From Forficula auricularia (lineage: Eukaryota > Arthropoda > Insecta > Dermaptera > Forficulidae): 64,000 nucleotides of DNA. The stretch lies in the NCBI GenBank assembly GCA_024734495.1, contig JALMQS010000061.1:9032286-9096285 (forward strand), given 5' to 3'. Each line of letters starts with the position of its first letter. Position 1 is the first letter of the stretch. A program made the position numbers and the translations under genes. Below are positions 9,745 through 21,672 of this stretch, one piece after another. Under the pieces are notes generated by a model. It saw only the letters and a program-made list of their open reading frames with translations, ran no database searches and had not been told where the DNA came from.

Positions 9745-12560
9745 ATTTTCGTCCATAATTCGGAAAATATATTCTACACCCCAAATTCCGCCGGTATAAC
9801 GGCGTCTGTTGCTACGTTCGCGATAACATCCCCTGCGAACGACTTGGATTTTTAGAAAAAAAAGCTTACGACGCATTATGGCTTAAAATTAATACTAAGA
9901 CCTCAAGTAGAATTCTCTGTACAATCTATAGATCTCCTAATGATAAAAAATTTAAAGAATTTTTCGATTATCTCGGCAATTGTGTCAATGTAATTCTTTC
10001 ACGTTTTCCAAATTCTGAAGTCTCTTTCCTAGGTGACTTCAATGTACACAATAAGGACTGGTTGACATTCTCCAGATCCAACACCTCTGAAGGCAACGCT
10101 GCTCACATATTTGCAACTTCATATGACTTAACCCAAATTATAGATCGCCCCACTAGGATTCCGGACAACACAAACGACACCCCATATCTCCTCGACCTCT
10201 TTCTGTCATCTGCCCCTTCTCAATTCTCTTTTAGTATCTCTGCACCTCTAGGTAACTCAGACCACAACTTAATTAAAATAAAATCACATATCAACTTAGT
10301 AAAACCCGCTCTACCCTGCCCAAAGCCCAGAGAAATAAGGCTTTTTCTTAAAGCCAACTGGGATGAAATGCGTAACTTCTTCAGCTCTTTCCCATGGAAT
10401 GATTACTGCTTCAGAAACAAAAATGCCACCGAATGTGCCTCTGCATTCTCTGAAGTGATTCAAATGGGCATTGAGTTATATGTCCCTTTCAAACGAGTAA
10501 TTGGAAAACAGGACTCCAAGCGCTGGTTCAATAAGTCTTGCTCCGAAGCAGTCAAACAAAAAAATCATGCTTTCTATAATTGGTCTTCGACACCATCAGA
10601 GGATAATCGCGCTCTCCTCACAAAAGCCCGCGCCCACTGTAAAAAAACAATCGATAATGCGATGAAGTCCTTCATTCAGAAAAAAGCTGACAGGCTAGCA
10701 GCTTGCCCCAGCAGTTCAAACCAATTCTGGTCCCTTGATAAGTATGTAAAAATAAATTTTACAAACTCATCATTTCCACCTCTCAATCTCTCCGACAACT
10801 CGATAGCCATTGACGCCACCAACAAAGCCGAAGCTTTTGCCTCATATTTCGCGTCCAACTCAAACCTGGACGTCAAAGGGCTTGAACCACCCACATACCC
10901 CCCCAGTACTAATATAATGTCAGATACTGTTTTCAGAATACCGGCAATTCTAAAGATCATCCAGAATCTAAAGAACAACTCTTCTGCTGGCCCCGACGAT
11001 ATCCCTGCCATTCTCATTAAAAAATGCGCCCCTGAACTTGCTCCTATACTATCCAAATTATACAATCTCTCCTATAACTCTGGAATATTTCCGGAAGCCT
11101 GGAAACTGGCCAGAATCCAACCAATTAAGAAAAAAGGCGATTCTTCCAACATAAAAAACTATCGACCCATAGCAATCACTTCTGTCTTATCCAAAATCAT
11201 GGAAAAGGCCATCAACGAGCAAGTTCTACAACACTTAGAGTCAAATAAATTCATCCACGATAGGCAATACGACTTCAGGCAATCCCGGTCGACTGGTGAC
11301 ATCCTAGCATATGTAACTCATATCTGGAACAAAACCTTGGAGGCCGGGAATGAGACCCTCGCGGTAGCTTTAGACATTTCAAAAGCCTTCGATATGGTCT
11401 GGCACAAAAATCTTCTTGCCAAATTGACCTCCGTCGGCCTTGCACCGAAACTCTGTAAGTTGCTCGAAAGTTTTCTTTCAGACCGTAGTATTAAGGTTGT
11501 CATCGATGAAATATCATCTTCTCCCTTCCACACCAACGCTGGAGTTCCTCAGGGATCGGTTATCTCCCCTACGCTTTTTCTTATCTATATCAACGACCTT
11601 CTAAACTTGCCCTCCAATCCAGTACATTGTTACGCAGATGACAGCACCCTACATAACGCCCCTGCATCGCATAAAAATCGTGCAGACATTGCCTCTTCAA
11701 TTAATTTAGACTTATGCAAACTTAAAAACTGGGGATCCCAAAACTTAGTTAACTTCAATGCAGTGAAAACTCAGTGTTGCCTTATTTCTAGGCGCGTCGA
11801 CAGAAACCTCCCAAACATATCATTCGACTCAAACTCACTAGAATTCAGGGATAAAATTTCAATGCTAGGCGTAACTCTAGGGTCTGACCTTTCATGGAAT
11901 GACCATATCTCAACCACTGCTAAAGATGCAGCGCGCAAGCTTGGTCTCCTATTTAGGTCTAGACGCTGTTATACTCTCAGTCAACTTCTTATACTGTATA
12001 AGGCTCAAATTCGTCCCTGTCTCGAATATGGCTCCCATCTGTGGAGGGGTGCCTCCAAGCATTCTCTTGCTACACTGGATGCAATTCAGAAGCGAGCAAT
12101 TAAACTAATAGGAGAACCGGCTCTAACCAACTCACTCGACTCCCTGGCTCACCGAAGAACCGTTTCTGCCCTTTCCCTGTACTACAGATACTATCACGGT
12201 GTCTGTTCAGTCGAGCTGAAATCAATTATCCCCCCTAATGCCCTCTTTACGAGAAACACGCGGTTTTCTAACGCTCAGCACCCCTTCGCTGTCAAATTGG
12301 ATAAAAGTCGAACAAGCGCTTTCGCCAACTCTTTTATCCCTTTGACCTCCAGAGACTGGAACTCGCTCCCTGCCACCATCTTTCCCGCGACTTTATAACC
12401 TTCAGCTCTTTAAGACCCGTATCCACAGATACCTTCGACCCCCGCCCAACCCATAAAATTCTTTCTTCTTCTTTTCACGATGGAGGGGCCAATCCAGGCC
12501 TTTAGGGGTTGCACCTTTTTTGGTGTAACTCCTTCTCACATCATTATCATAAAAAAAAAA
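9745..12560 (+). mobile_element. Jockey-like LINE, 5'-truncated
   Basis: The coding region is followed by a short 3' UTR (CACGATGGAGGGGCCAA, CCTTTAGGGGTTGCACC, TGGTGTAACTCCTTCTC) and an A-rich/ATA tail at 12548-12570. The same 3' end marks copies at 34215, 42440 and 50315. The 5' junction lies in an (ATT)n tract near 9745, so the target duplication cannot be read. Confidence 0.85.
9759..12397 (+). CDS. LINE endonuclease/reverse transcriptase (Jockey-like), nearly intact
   Basis: The frame is open from 9759. It covers the C-terminal half of an apurinic-type endonuclease (GVCCYVRDNIPCERLGFLE, SFLGDFNVHNKDWL, SDHNLI) and then a complete RT. RT motifs are [64 protein letters not shown] and the catalytic HCYADDSTL. 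One extra T near 12394 shifts the last 20 codons into a stop at 12396-12398; the truncated copy at 43361-43612 shows the expected C-terminus. The endonuclease N-terminus and any ORF1 are missing (5' truncation). It lies in intron 1 of zinc-finger copy B, sense to the gene. It would replicate by target-primed reverse transcription. Confidence 0.9.
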
Positions 12561-12619
12561 ATAATAATAATTTGTATTAATTTGAAAGTTTATAATAGGA
12601 AAATAAGGACAAATTTTTA

Positions 12620-13290
12620 TGGGTGACTTTTTTATTTATCAGCCAACGTTTCGTCTACTTTGCCGACTTCTTCACGGCTTCAAATAATCATGCCACACAT
12701 TCGTCTAAATTTTCTTGTTATCTTCGTTACCATTGAAGACCATCAGAAACACAAATTTCAATAAAAAACATTCGGCACATTCACATAAACAAATTGTTCT
12801 TTCTTTTCTTTTTATATTAACACAATTACATTAGATATAAAACAGAAATAACATAAATAGAATATGAGGCAACACTCTTTTTAAAAAACAGAATGGAATA
12901 TTTTTTCTTTTGATCCTTACATAAAGAAATCTCAAATTTAAATAACACTAAAATTATGTTATCTTGTATTTGTCTACTTTATTAAAAATATATGTCAATG
13001 ACACTGGCCAAGTTATAATTAAAATGAAAAAACCTTTAGGAATCTATTTTTATCGCCAACATTTAATTACATTTATTTTGCAAATTTTTTATTATTATCT
13101 TTGTAAATTTGTTGAGCTACAAACTATATACGGCGCTTAGATTTTGGGTGTCCATTCTAAAATTCACCGTGTTGTTTAAAGAAATATGAATCATTTCACT
13201 TATTATTCTTTTTAAATATATTGGTTCGAAATTTAATATCGATGTTTCATTTAATTAGAAACTTTGGCTGATAAATAAAAAAGTCACAGA
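12620..13290. mobile_element. Element with inverted ends and a hammerhead-like motif
   Basis: GTGACTTTTTTATTTATCAG (12623) is mirrored at 13268-13288. On the minus strand at 12641-12679 the order is AGCC, G, TGAAGA, A, GTC...GAC, GAA, ACGT, T, GGCT. This matches a hammerhead with stem I AGCC/GGCT and palindromic stem III ACGT, except that the first core base (C3) is G. The interior is AT-rich and noncoding. Confidence 0.5.
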
Positions 13291-13317
13291 TAAAGTTTTT
13301 TTTAATAATGATATTGA

Positions 13318-13390
13318 TACAAGAAGACGTTACACCAAGAAGGTACAATCTCTGTAGTCCGCGGTGTACCCTTGTATCGTGAATAAAAAA
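13318..13390 (-). mobile_element. Diverged LINE 3'-end fragment
   Basis: GTTACACCAAGAAGGTACAA... to TTGTATCGTGAA is a diverged reverse complement of the Jockey-like 3' UTR (CACGATGG ... TGGTGTAACTCC). Confidence 0.5.
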
Positions 13391-13632
13391 AGAGATACAA
13401 AATTTTTTGTAAATTAATCAAAATAATTAATTTCAATTCAAAAAATGCTTATTTAGTTGCTAAATCTTATCTTTGTATTTATTTATTAATTCTCATTATA
13501 TCGGATGTTTCATGACACCTTAGCATTAACATATCAAAATGATAGAAATTATAACTATTAACTATTAATAATTATTATATTAATTAAATTATAACTATTA
13601 ACTAATAATAATTGAAATATTATCTTTTTCAG

Positions 13633-13776
13633 GGCCACATTTCTTGTGCTGTGATTGTCGGACGATGTTCATTAGTGAAGATTTCCTGAACAAACATCAA
13701 AAAAAATGTATACATAGGAAATTACATTTAATATTAAAAATGAAATTTCAATTACAAAGAAATACATCAGCTGAGG
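13633..13776 (+). CDS. Zinc-finger gene copy B, exon 2 (C2HC finger)
   Basis: The exon is 144 nt, with acceptor TTTTTCAG and donor GTAAGT, and the same phases as copy A. It encodes PHFLCCDCRTMFISEDFLNKH. The C-x2-C and H-x4-C ligands are intact. No damage is seen in this exon. Confidence 0.85.
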
Positions 13777-13976
13777 GTAAGTTCATTTATTTGATTTATA
13801 ACCTTGAAAGCATTCTCCAAAAACTTTTCTGGAACTTCTAATTTAGATTAAATTAAGCCTTTGTCCTCTATTTCAGAGACCATTATGATATTCAAGTGAT
13901 TAAGTTTTTTAAGGTTTTATTTCTAACAATTTTCATTGATCAATGAATTCAAAATTAATTCCTTAGCACACTATAT

Positions 13977-14935
13977 AGCCCAGTCCAAATAAACAAAATA
14001 AGGCTAATCGGTAAATAAAATCCCAGAATTTTGGAAATAATCTTAAACACTTTCTTAAGATTTGGCTTAATGTGTGTCAAAAGTCCCCGAGGAGGGGGGG
14101 GGGGTAAAATTCCCTTTTTCCGCTTATACCTCGAAAATATTCCATTTTTTATAAATAACCGACCTATAGTATATTAAAGTGGACAAAATTTCATACATAA
14201 AATGAAAACCACTCATCTTAGAAACTTGATTCCTATTTCATTCTTTAGAAGTTTTTTTGACTTGAACGTTTACTTTGACCATTTGTTGTTAAAACTCCTA
14301 GATTTATAGATATCCAGCATTTTCCATGAAGGAAAAACTGCGATTTTTTAAAAAACCGATCATTTCCTGTTTAAGTTCAAGTCAAGAAAACTCCTAGAGA
14401 ATGAAATACTAACCAAGTTTCTAGGATGAGTGGTTTTCATTTTAAGAAAAAAAAATTGCAGCATTTTAAACCTACAACTTCAGTGCGGCCGGATTACCAT
14501 TATCCAATTAAGATGAATCTTTGTTTGAATTGTAGCAAATTTAATTTAGTTTAAAAATGTATAGAGTGGTCTTTGTCGAAAACGTGCTCCTTCATGTTCA
14601 AAATATGAAAAATCGAAAAAAGTGCGCGTTTTTGGGATAGGTATTCAAAAGTGACCCGGGAGGCTATTTTTTGGATCTCCATAAAAAATCGAACTACTGG
14701 ATCAATTTTCTATTTTTTTTTAATCGACGCGAAATTTTGTCCTGTTTAATTTACTATAGGACGCTTATTTACAAAAAAAAAGGTTTTCGAGTTATAAGCG
14801 AAAAAGTGAAAAAGGGGAACTTTAACCCCCCCGGGGACTTTTGACAGACATTAACCCAAGTATAAGGGAAGCGTTTAAGACCATTTCCAAAGCTCTGTGA
14901 TTTTTATCTACCGATTTGTCTAATTTGATTGGGCT
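13977..14935. mobile_element. Long-TIR element in intron 2 of copy B
   Basis: This is the same element and intron position as 2025-2968. Its ends are AGCCCAGTCCAAATAAACAAA and TTTGTCTAATTTGATTGGGCT. Confidence 0.7.
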
Positions 14936-15068
14936 TAATATACTACTTATCTAACGATAAATTTGAATGATTTCACAATTAAAAATAACAAAACTACAAT
15001 AAACTTTTCTGTTCTATATTGAATTTAATCTCTAAATTTATCTCGTTAACACATTTATTTTTTTCCAG

Positions 15069-15745
15069 ATACAAGTATTCGAACTAAGAATGAAACTGAA
15101 GATTATTTCTGTGAGGAATGTTTCTCTGGATTTCTATCATTGTCAGAATTCGAAAGCCATATACTGGAAGGCCATTCAGAAGAAGTACTCTTCGCAAATC
15201 ATCTAAGCCATCAGAAATACGGCGCTGAAACCAAATCGGAACCCCCTATTGCCATGATTCCTCAGAGCGAGAAGGCTTCTAAAGTGACCTTTCATGATGA
15301 ATATAATGCCGCCAAACGTTCTTTACCCTCTCCTAACAATAAAAAAAAATTGAAATTAAAACAAACTAATCAATGTTTGGGAACTATTTCTAATAACAAG
15401 CATTCAGGCCAAAAGCCTTTCGTCTGTGGTCACTGCAAAAAGGGTTTCTCAGATAAGAGTAATCTCAAGACACATTTACTTATTCATTCAGGCTAAAAGC
15501 CTTTCGTCTGTGATCACTGCGAGAAGGGTTTTTCACAAATGAGTTATCTCAAAAAGCATTTACTTATTCATACCGGCGAAAAGTCTTTCGTCTGTGATCA
15601 CTGCGAGAAGGGTTTCTCGCGAAAAGCTGATCTCAAAAAGCATTTACTTATTCATACAGGCGAAAAGCCTTTCGTCTGTGATCACTGCGAAAAGGCTTTC
15701 TCTCAAAAAGGATCTCTTAAAAGGCATTTGCAAACCCACTCCTAG
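15069..15745 (+). CDS. Zinc-finger gene copy B, last exon (4 fingers, one nonsense codon)
   Basis: The acceptor is TTTTTTTCCAG. The exon encodes the acidic N-terminal finger ([16 protein letters not shown]), the basic linker and four C2H2 fingers. Helix cores are D-K-S-N, Q-M-S-Y, R-K-A-D and Q-K-G-S. The stop is TAG 15743-15745 and AATAAA follows at 15790. A GAA-to-TAA change at 15494-15496, in the linker after finger 1, truncates the product. The frame is otherwise intact, so this looks like a young pseudogene or a shortened one-finger protein. Unlike copy A, its fingers are diverse rather than homogenised. Confidence 0.8.
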
Positions 15746-15795
15746 AAAATTGAATCTATAGCTTCTACATATTTGAAATAACTAGATTAAATAAA

Positions 15796-16383
15796 AATCA
15801 AATTATATTCAACCTTTGCGTCTAGTAAGACTATTTGTACTTCTCCCCTTGTGTATATTGTATGCTTCTTTTGCAATTCACTTTCGTTTATTTTTTCCAA
15901 ATTAAAATATAGAGGTTCTCTCTGATTTCAAAATATTTTTTTTTTTGTTTTAACATAACACAGATTTTTTATTTAGTTTTATGATGTCATATAACGGCGT
16001 TTCGAGCACTTACATGCCAGTCATCATCAACATAACATTTTTTTATTTCAAAACATACACTTGATATTAATCAAGTTTATCAGTATTAGGTATTGTTTCG
16101 CGGGATCTAGGAATACCGAGGTCGCTTTGAATTTTTAATTATATTAATCCTTTTTTAAATTACATGTGAGATTTCACCGTAAAGGCCACAAAACAACATT
16201 CGCTAATCTGCACAGTAGACTATCTTGAATTAATTATATCCAGATGAAAAATTAACAACTATCAGAATTTATACATGTATTTATAACTATTAATTTATTT
16301 TTCCTAAATATATATATTTTATTTAATCTCAAGGTAATTTCATCTCTAAGATAACCATGTCTATTTTCAAAATATTTACTTTT
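15796..16383. other. 3' flank of copy B, no gene seen
   Basis: This is AT-rich noncoding DNA after the polyadenylation signal. I recognise no feature. Confidence 0.4.
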
Positions 16384-16575
16384 TTAAATTTAAAGTTTCT
16401 TTTTGCCGAGAGTAGCAGAATTTTTATATATTTAAGGAAGAATGTGTCTTCTGCTGGAATTATAAATTTTTCATTTATTAATAACGAGACTAAAGTTCCC
16501 AAATATTTGCCCTCTTCATCAGTCTATTACAATTAATTCACAGGAAACTATAGTCTCGTTATAAATACATTAGAA
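16384..16575. mobile_element. Relic of a hammerhead-bearing palindrome (GCCGAGAGTAGCAGA family)
   Basis: It starts with TTTTTGCCGAGAGTAGCAGA, as in the elements at 35689, 40056 and 46996. The inverted arms ATAACGAGACTAAAGTTC (16481) and GGAAACTATAGTCTCGTTAT (16543) flank TCATCAG (16516-16522). On the minus strand this reads CTGATGA followed by a GAA and ACTTTAGT box. This is a degraded version of the core seen at 35831. Confidence 0.55.
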
Positions 16576-16577
16576 AT

Positions 16578-17180
16578 TTATTCTCAACAAAAACACTTGT
16601 GTAAAAAAAGGCCAAGTTCAAATTATAAATACCGTTTGCCAAAAAAAGTAGTGAGATCTAGTGTGCTGCCAAGTTCAACATCATCAATTTATTAAATGAG
16701 TCGAGAATATATTAGTAACTTCAATTAAAACGAATGTGTTTCATTTCACATGTGCATCTATATTTTTTATTGATTTCGCATTTTTGGTTGAAATTATTTT
16801 CCTAAAACTTGGCTATTACGCATTAAATTATTATTATTATTATAATTATTATTGTTTGATAGGGCCTCCACCTCTCCCTTTTAGCCCTTCTATCCTCTCT
16901 TATTATGATCTCATGATATGGTAACTAGTAATTCGTGACATATAGTACATAACAATGCGTAAAAGCCAAGTTTTAGGAAAATAATTTCAAATAAAAATGC
17001 GAAATCAATAAAAAATATAGATGGACATGTGAAATGAAAAACATTCGTTTTAATTAAAGTTACTTTTAATAAATTCATGATGTTGAACTTGGCAGCACAT
17101 TAGATCTCACTACTTTTTTTGGCAAACTGTTTTTATTAATCGAAATTGGCCTTTTTTTACACAAGTATTTTTGTTGAAAT
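16578..17180. mobile_element. Fold-back element, ~250-bp arms
   Basis: The left arm runs from TCTCAACAAAAACACTTGTG through GGCCAAGTTC, AGTAGTGAGATCTAGTGTG and AAAACTTGGC. The right arm is its reverse complement, ending at TTTTTGTTGAAAT. The spacer is about 100 bases and TA-rich. It is related to the shorter palindrome at 41206-41405 through the GGCCAAGTTC..AGTAGTGA.ATCTAGTGTG phrase. Confidence 0.8.
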
Positions 17181-17214
17181 TTCACTTCTTTTTGTAAGTT
17201 GAATGGAAATTTAA

Positions 17215-17925
17215 CCTGCAAGATTCACGCATTTATTTTAAAGGCTGATGAAGATCTTTTTCGATTTCTCACTTTATTTGTGATTCAAGTTATTGAACTA
17301 TGCCAAATTTCAGCATTCTAGTGTCGTTGAATTTTCACTATTAGTTTATTTAGCTCATAAGTTTCACTCCTTCATTTTAGATGCTAATTAAGGGAAAGTT
17401 ACAGTTTTTCGATTTCTCCCATTGTTAATGCCCCAAAATCTACTAACATGCCAACTTTTAGCATTTTATACCCTTAGAATTTTTACTTGATAAGAATTTA
17501 TATTATAAACTTCACACCTTTTAAGATGGTGATGAAGGAAACGTTTCGTTTTTCGATTCTCTTCTTTATTAACCAAGCTCTACCAATATGTCAAGTTTCA
17601 TCATTCTAGAGTCATTGTATTTTCACTATATGTTAATTTAGTCTATAAATTTCACCCATTCATTTTATGTTCTGAAGAAGGGAAATTTTCGGTCCTTGAT
17701 TTCACCTATTATTAACGCCCTAAAATCTACCACCATCCCAAAAATAATGAAAATTTATCGCACGAATATCACCACTTCATTTTATGCCCTGAAGAAGGGA
17801 AAGTTTTGGTTTTTCGATTTCATTCTTTATTAATGTTCCTACCAAATTCTACCAATATGCCAAGTTTGAGCATTCTAGGATCAGCGGAAGTACTCTAGAA
17901 TTTTGATGAGTGAGTGAGTGACGAA
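17215..17925. repeat. Degenerate tandem repeat, about five units of ~145 bp
   Basis: Each unit contains variants of TTCATTTTATGCCCTGAAGAA, GGGAAAGTTTTGGTTTTTCG and CCAAGTTTGAGCATTCTAG, at roughly regular spacing. No coding potential is seen. Confidence 0.6.
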
Positions 17926-18289
17926 AAAGCCTATCTTTGGCTTCTTGTAACTTGGACGGTATAAGCAGTAGAAATGTGAAATTTTGTAATTTAGTTAAGC
18001 TTATGGACCAGTATTGTGGAAAAAAAATTCAGCCATTTAGAGGTTTCCAGTACGAAGTTACAGAGGCGTCAAAATGGCCTGAGTTGTTTCCTGTAAAGGG
18101 TAGCCTGGCAGTGCACACACCCCCCGTTCGAATCGAACTTGGCTGGGGCACTGCCCCCCGGGCCCCCACATCTTTATAAAAAATTAAAAGATTACTTGAA
18201 TTTAAATTTTAAAATAAAATTAAACATGGATTAATAATAAAAACAAAAAAAAATTAGATGAATTAAATTTGTAAACCAATTTGTGTTGC

Positions 18290-18450
18290 TTTCTTCAATT
18301 TTAAGGACAGTGGACCCGGGTTCGAATCCGACTCGAGGCATCCGGCTAAAATCTGACCCCCGAAGTAGGGACAAATTTGAATAAAATAAATAGTATCGTA
18401 AATGGCTTATGGCTAGAAAGGCCGAAAAGCCAAAAAAAAAAAAAAAAAGG
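18290..18450 (+). mobile_element. tRNA-related SINE fragment with poly(A)
   Basis: It has a Pol III B-box-like GGTTCGAATCC (18319) followed by an unrelated body and a 16-base A run at 18433-18448. The A box is not convincing, so this is probably 5'-truncated. Confidence 0.5.
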
Positions 18451-18540
18451 GCAATGGACATTCTGTGAACCTATGAACGAATGAACAGTTTGGAAGACAA
18501 AGAATACTATAAATGTTCGATTTTCATTAAATTAATTTTT

Positions 18541-19020
18541 TTTACTTTACCATACAGGGTATGGTCAAGTATTGTAATCGTGCATTAAAAAAGTGGTTTT
18601 TTCCTTCTTTATTTCGAAATATCTCAAAAACAGCTTGAACTATTTTGATTAATAAAATTGAGCCAAACCAGGGCATTTCGCTCTTTAAAAAAGCCCTAAT
18701 AAGTGAACATCGAAATTTTTTTTTAGATAATAATTGTTTTTTCAAAATGTCTGCTAGTTAGTTAGTCTATGCGTTACCAAATTTTTGTGGACGAGCTAGC
18801 TCAAAAACTAGTGTGTATATCGAAACCAAATTTCACACGTTGTTTTCTTCCATTGAGATTAAGAGCTGATTAGATTGTGGTGCATATCGACCCAAAATTA
18901 AGGGGATTGGAGGGGGGGGGGGTTAAAAATAAAAAATCTAGGCCATTTAAGCAAACTCAACCAAATTTTGTATACATAATCAGTGGACCCCAGAAGTCTT
19001 AAAAACGGATTTATATCAAA
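18541..19020. mobile_element. TTTACCATACA-family element, partial
   Basis: It starts with ACTTTACCATACAGGGTATGG and shares the body phrases GTGGACGAGCTAGCTCAAAA, ATCGAAACCAAATTTCACAC and TTTTGTATACATAATCAGTG. Fuller copies are at 59484-60080 and 60958-61683. The right end is missing. Confidence 0.7.
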
Positions 19021-19089
19021 ACGTCGTCACTGTCGTTTGTTCGCACGCCGCTCGATGACAAAAGAAGATGTAGATAGAATTTTGTGAAA

Positions 19090-19330
19090 ACGTAATGTGT
19101 ATTTATACTGTTTTCTCTCTCTTAGCAAGACTGGCTGTATATATGTGGGTACGTATGTATGTGTGTACTCTCTCGAAGGTATGCTTAGCAATATGTGTAT
19201 GTGTGTATGTAAGCGAAGACTTGAATAGAAGAAATGTATATGTGTACTGCTGTATGTATTCTCTCTGCCGAGACTCGAATAGAAGTATATGAAGTGTCTA
19301 TGTGTACTGTCTGTGCTCAACTAGCTCACT
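19090..19330. repeat. Imperfect TGTATG/TCTCTC minisatellite
   Basis: It is a low-complexity mix of tgtatgtgtg and ctctctc tracts. The phrase GACT(T/C)GAATAGAAG occurs twice (near 19219 and 19271). Open frames on both strands here are simple-sequence artefacts. Confidence 0.6.
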
Positions 19331-19499
19331 CTCGTCTGGTGTCAATATTCTCTCATTATTCGTAATTGCTATCATTGCTGGTCAATTGTCTACTTTTCCC
19401 GGAACTCATCAGCTTTCCTTGCTCTATTAACTAATAACTCATATTAATGTATATTTAATTCCGAATAAAAATAAGATACTTAATTGTTTTATTTTAAAT

Positions 19500-19665
19500 A
19501 ATTGCTTGTTTAACCGCAAGACCATTGCAGTGTTAATATTTAAATTATGTCTATTATAATTCAATATATTTTGGATCGGTTATTTTATGAGAAAATTTAT
19601 TTTAATTAATTTTATCAAAAAAGAAAAAAAATTATCAACTGTCCGGTTATTTTTGCTGTTGAGTG
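19500..19665. mobile_element. Mariner-like MITE end, partial
   Basis: It ends in CCGGTTATTTTTGCTGTTGAGTG followed by TA. It matches the reverse complement of the left end of 60651-61886, including TTTTATGAGAAAATTTATTTT. Confidence 0.6.
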
Positions 19666-19669
19666 TAAG

Positions 19670-21060
19670 TATAAGTAATAAATTTAGTAGTACAAAGAGT
19701 CGACATGAGTTAAGGAGGAACAGCTAGGCTAGAAAAGCAGGAGTGGGGGTGTCTCCAGTCAGGACAGGCATTTCCCCTCCAGCCGCCATCTTGCGATTGG
19801 TACAAAACCTTCTCTTCCCATCTGAACGTATGTTAATAGTATCCATCTTTAAGACAGTTCTTTTTATTATTAACAGTGATAAAAAACAAGTTTGATTTTC
19901 TTCATATATTTTTTGTTTTTTATTAAAATTGTTTATGTTTTAGATTAGACTGTATATATTTTAATTTTCCTTTAAAACAATAAACTAGTTTCAAGTTTTT
20001 TGACACTAGAGTTAGTTTAATTGACGCACTTTACGGGTATTTATTCTATTTCTCGTGTTCCAAATATTAATTCGTCAAAATTTTCTTACAATTGTACCTG
20101 ATTTAAAAACTATATTTTAGTTATTTTTATAATATGTATTTAAAAATTGTTGAATAACCCATTCATGTGTTTAATTGTTTTTCGCTTTTTCTTACAATTG
20201 TACCTGATTTAAAAAACTATATTTTTGGTATTTTTATAATATATATTTAAATTTTTTATTTGTTTTATAACTTTATTAATTCTTAATCTTTGAATTGTGT
20301 AAAAAACATTGGTTTAATAAATAAATAAAAATTGATTTGCTCATCCATATAACTTTACCATACACCTATTTCCTCCCTTATATTTAGTATTTAATAAAAA
20401 AATATTTAATCTTTTACGAAGGAACCCTCCCTTCAGTTTAGATTAGATTTCGAACCCTATTGTTCTGCCCCCTTTTAGACTGTTCCTATAAAAAAAATTT
20501 CAGACAAAAGTTGTAGAGGTTAATTATCAGAATATTAGGTATCTGCAACCAAATTGGTATCAGGCATATTAACGTTGTCATGAATTTTTTAAGATTTCAA
20601 TCACCCACCATTTGCAACCCTTTGGGGCTGAAGTCACCAAAAACTACTCCGTTCTTGTTTACATCAAGACTGAATTTAGAGCCAAATTTTATTGCAATCG
20701 GTTGAATGTTGCGGCCTGCAGCGCACATACAAAATTGGGATACATACATACACATATATTCTTCGAAATCTACCTAATAATGGGTACGAGTGCGCTCTTT
20801 TGTTTTATCAAATTTTTACTGAAAGTAGCTATTTAAATTCATTGCAGATCTAAGAAATAACATTTTTGAATATTTATTTATATATATGTTCTATTTAAGA
20901 ACCTTTTTATTTAAAGATATATAGTTTAAACTATATAAATATTAGCATTGCTCTTATGGGCATTCTCTATTCTTTCCAATTGCAAGATGGCGGCTGGTGA
21001 CGTCAGGTGGAGACACTTTCTCGAGCTAGCCTTCCCTCCCTGAGTGGATGAGAAGGAAAA
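19670..21060. other. Region bounded by inverted promoter-like blocks
   Basis: 19680-19805 and 20975-21060 are inverted relatives. One carries GCCGCCATCTT and the other AAGATGGCGGC, each within an 'AAGATGGCGGCTGG' context, and both are followed outward by 'CTGGAGACAC/GGTGGAGACAC'-like sequence. Between them lies AT-rich DNA and one repeat-like patch at 20530-20810. No gene is seen. Confidence 0.45.
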
Positions 21061-21286
21061 CCAGCAGCTAGCCTCTTCCCTCTTGTGACTGCCCTGACAT
21101 CTGACGGATTTATTTTATTTAGCATTTTTTCTTCTAAAGAAAGAAACGATATTTCTCATGTTGGTTATTTATTTTCGTGTATTCTAAAATTCAAGGATAT
21201 AGTTTTATTAAATTATAAAAAGACTATTCCCTTCAATATTATAATCGTTTGCTTGTTTGAATTTTAAGAAAATATCTATATCCATT
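20980..21286 (+). promoter_or_regulatory. Promoter/5' UTR of zinc-finger copy C
   Basis: A YY1/Pho-type site AAGATGGCGGC at 20984 and a CRE-type palindrome TGACGTCA at 20998 lie upstream of the block CTGCCCTGACATCTGACGG that is shared with copy B and the relic. Conservation continues to the start codon. Factor binding is inferred from motif match only. Confidence 0.5.
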
Positions 21287-21332
21287 ATGGCTGAAATCCC
21301 AATCATGGATCTCAAATATCCAATTTATACAG
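21287..21332 (+). CDS. Zinc-finger gene copy C, exon 1
   Basis: This is a 46-nt exon with ATG, encoding MAEIPIMDLKYPIYT plus one base, then donor GTTAGT. It is the direct paralogue of the exon at 9326. The following intron start is also conserved (CAACATGTCATGGAATATAA). Confidence 0.75.
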
Positions 21333-21672
21333 GTTAGTTTTCGATTGTCAACATGTCATGGAATATAAATAAAAGATTTTGTTTATTTATTAAATAATTG
21401 ATTGTTATCTATATTGAACATTGTTCATTTTCTATTATTGTTTTAAATTAAACAGTTGAATAGAAAAAGTTCATTCTTGCATCGAATTAATCTGAATCAT
21501 ATGAAGATTTTAAAAGTCTTGAACAAATTATAGTTAATAAATTTATTTTATCTATAATATAATTAGGTATGTTGTGCTATTTTTAATAATTATTTTGGCT
21601 TTAAATAAAGGAATAAATTGGTTTAATTATAATAAACTTGCTCTAGATTCAGTTTCATTAATCTTTATATTA

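Noticed and set aside
19027..19320. Overlapping open frames on both strands
   Set aside because: Both are translations of a TGTATG/CTCTCT minisatellite.
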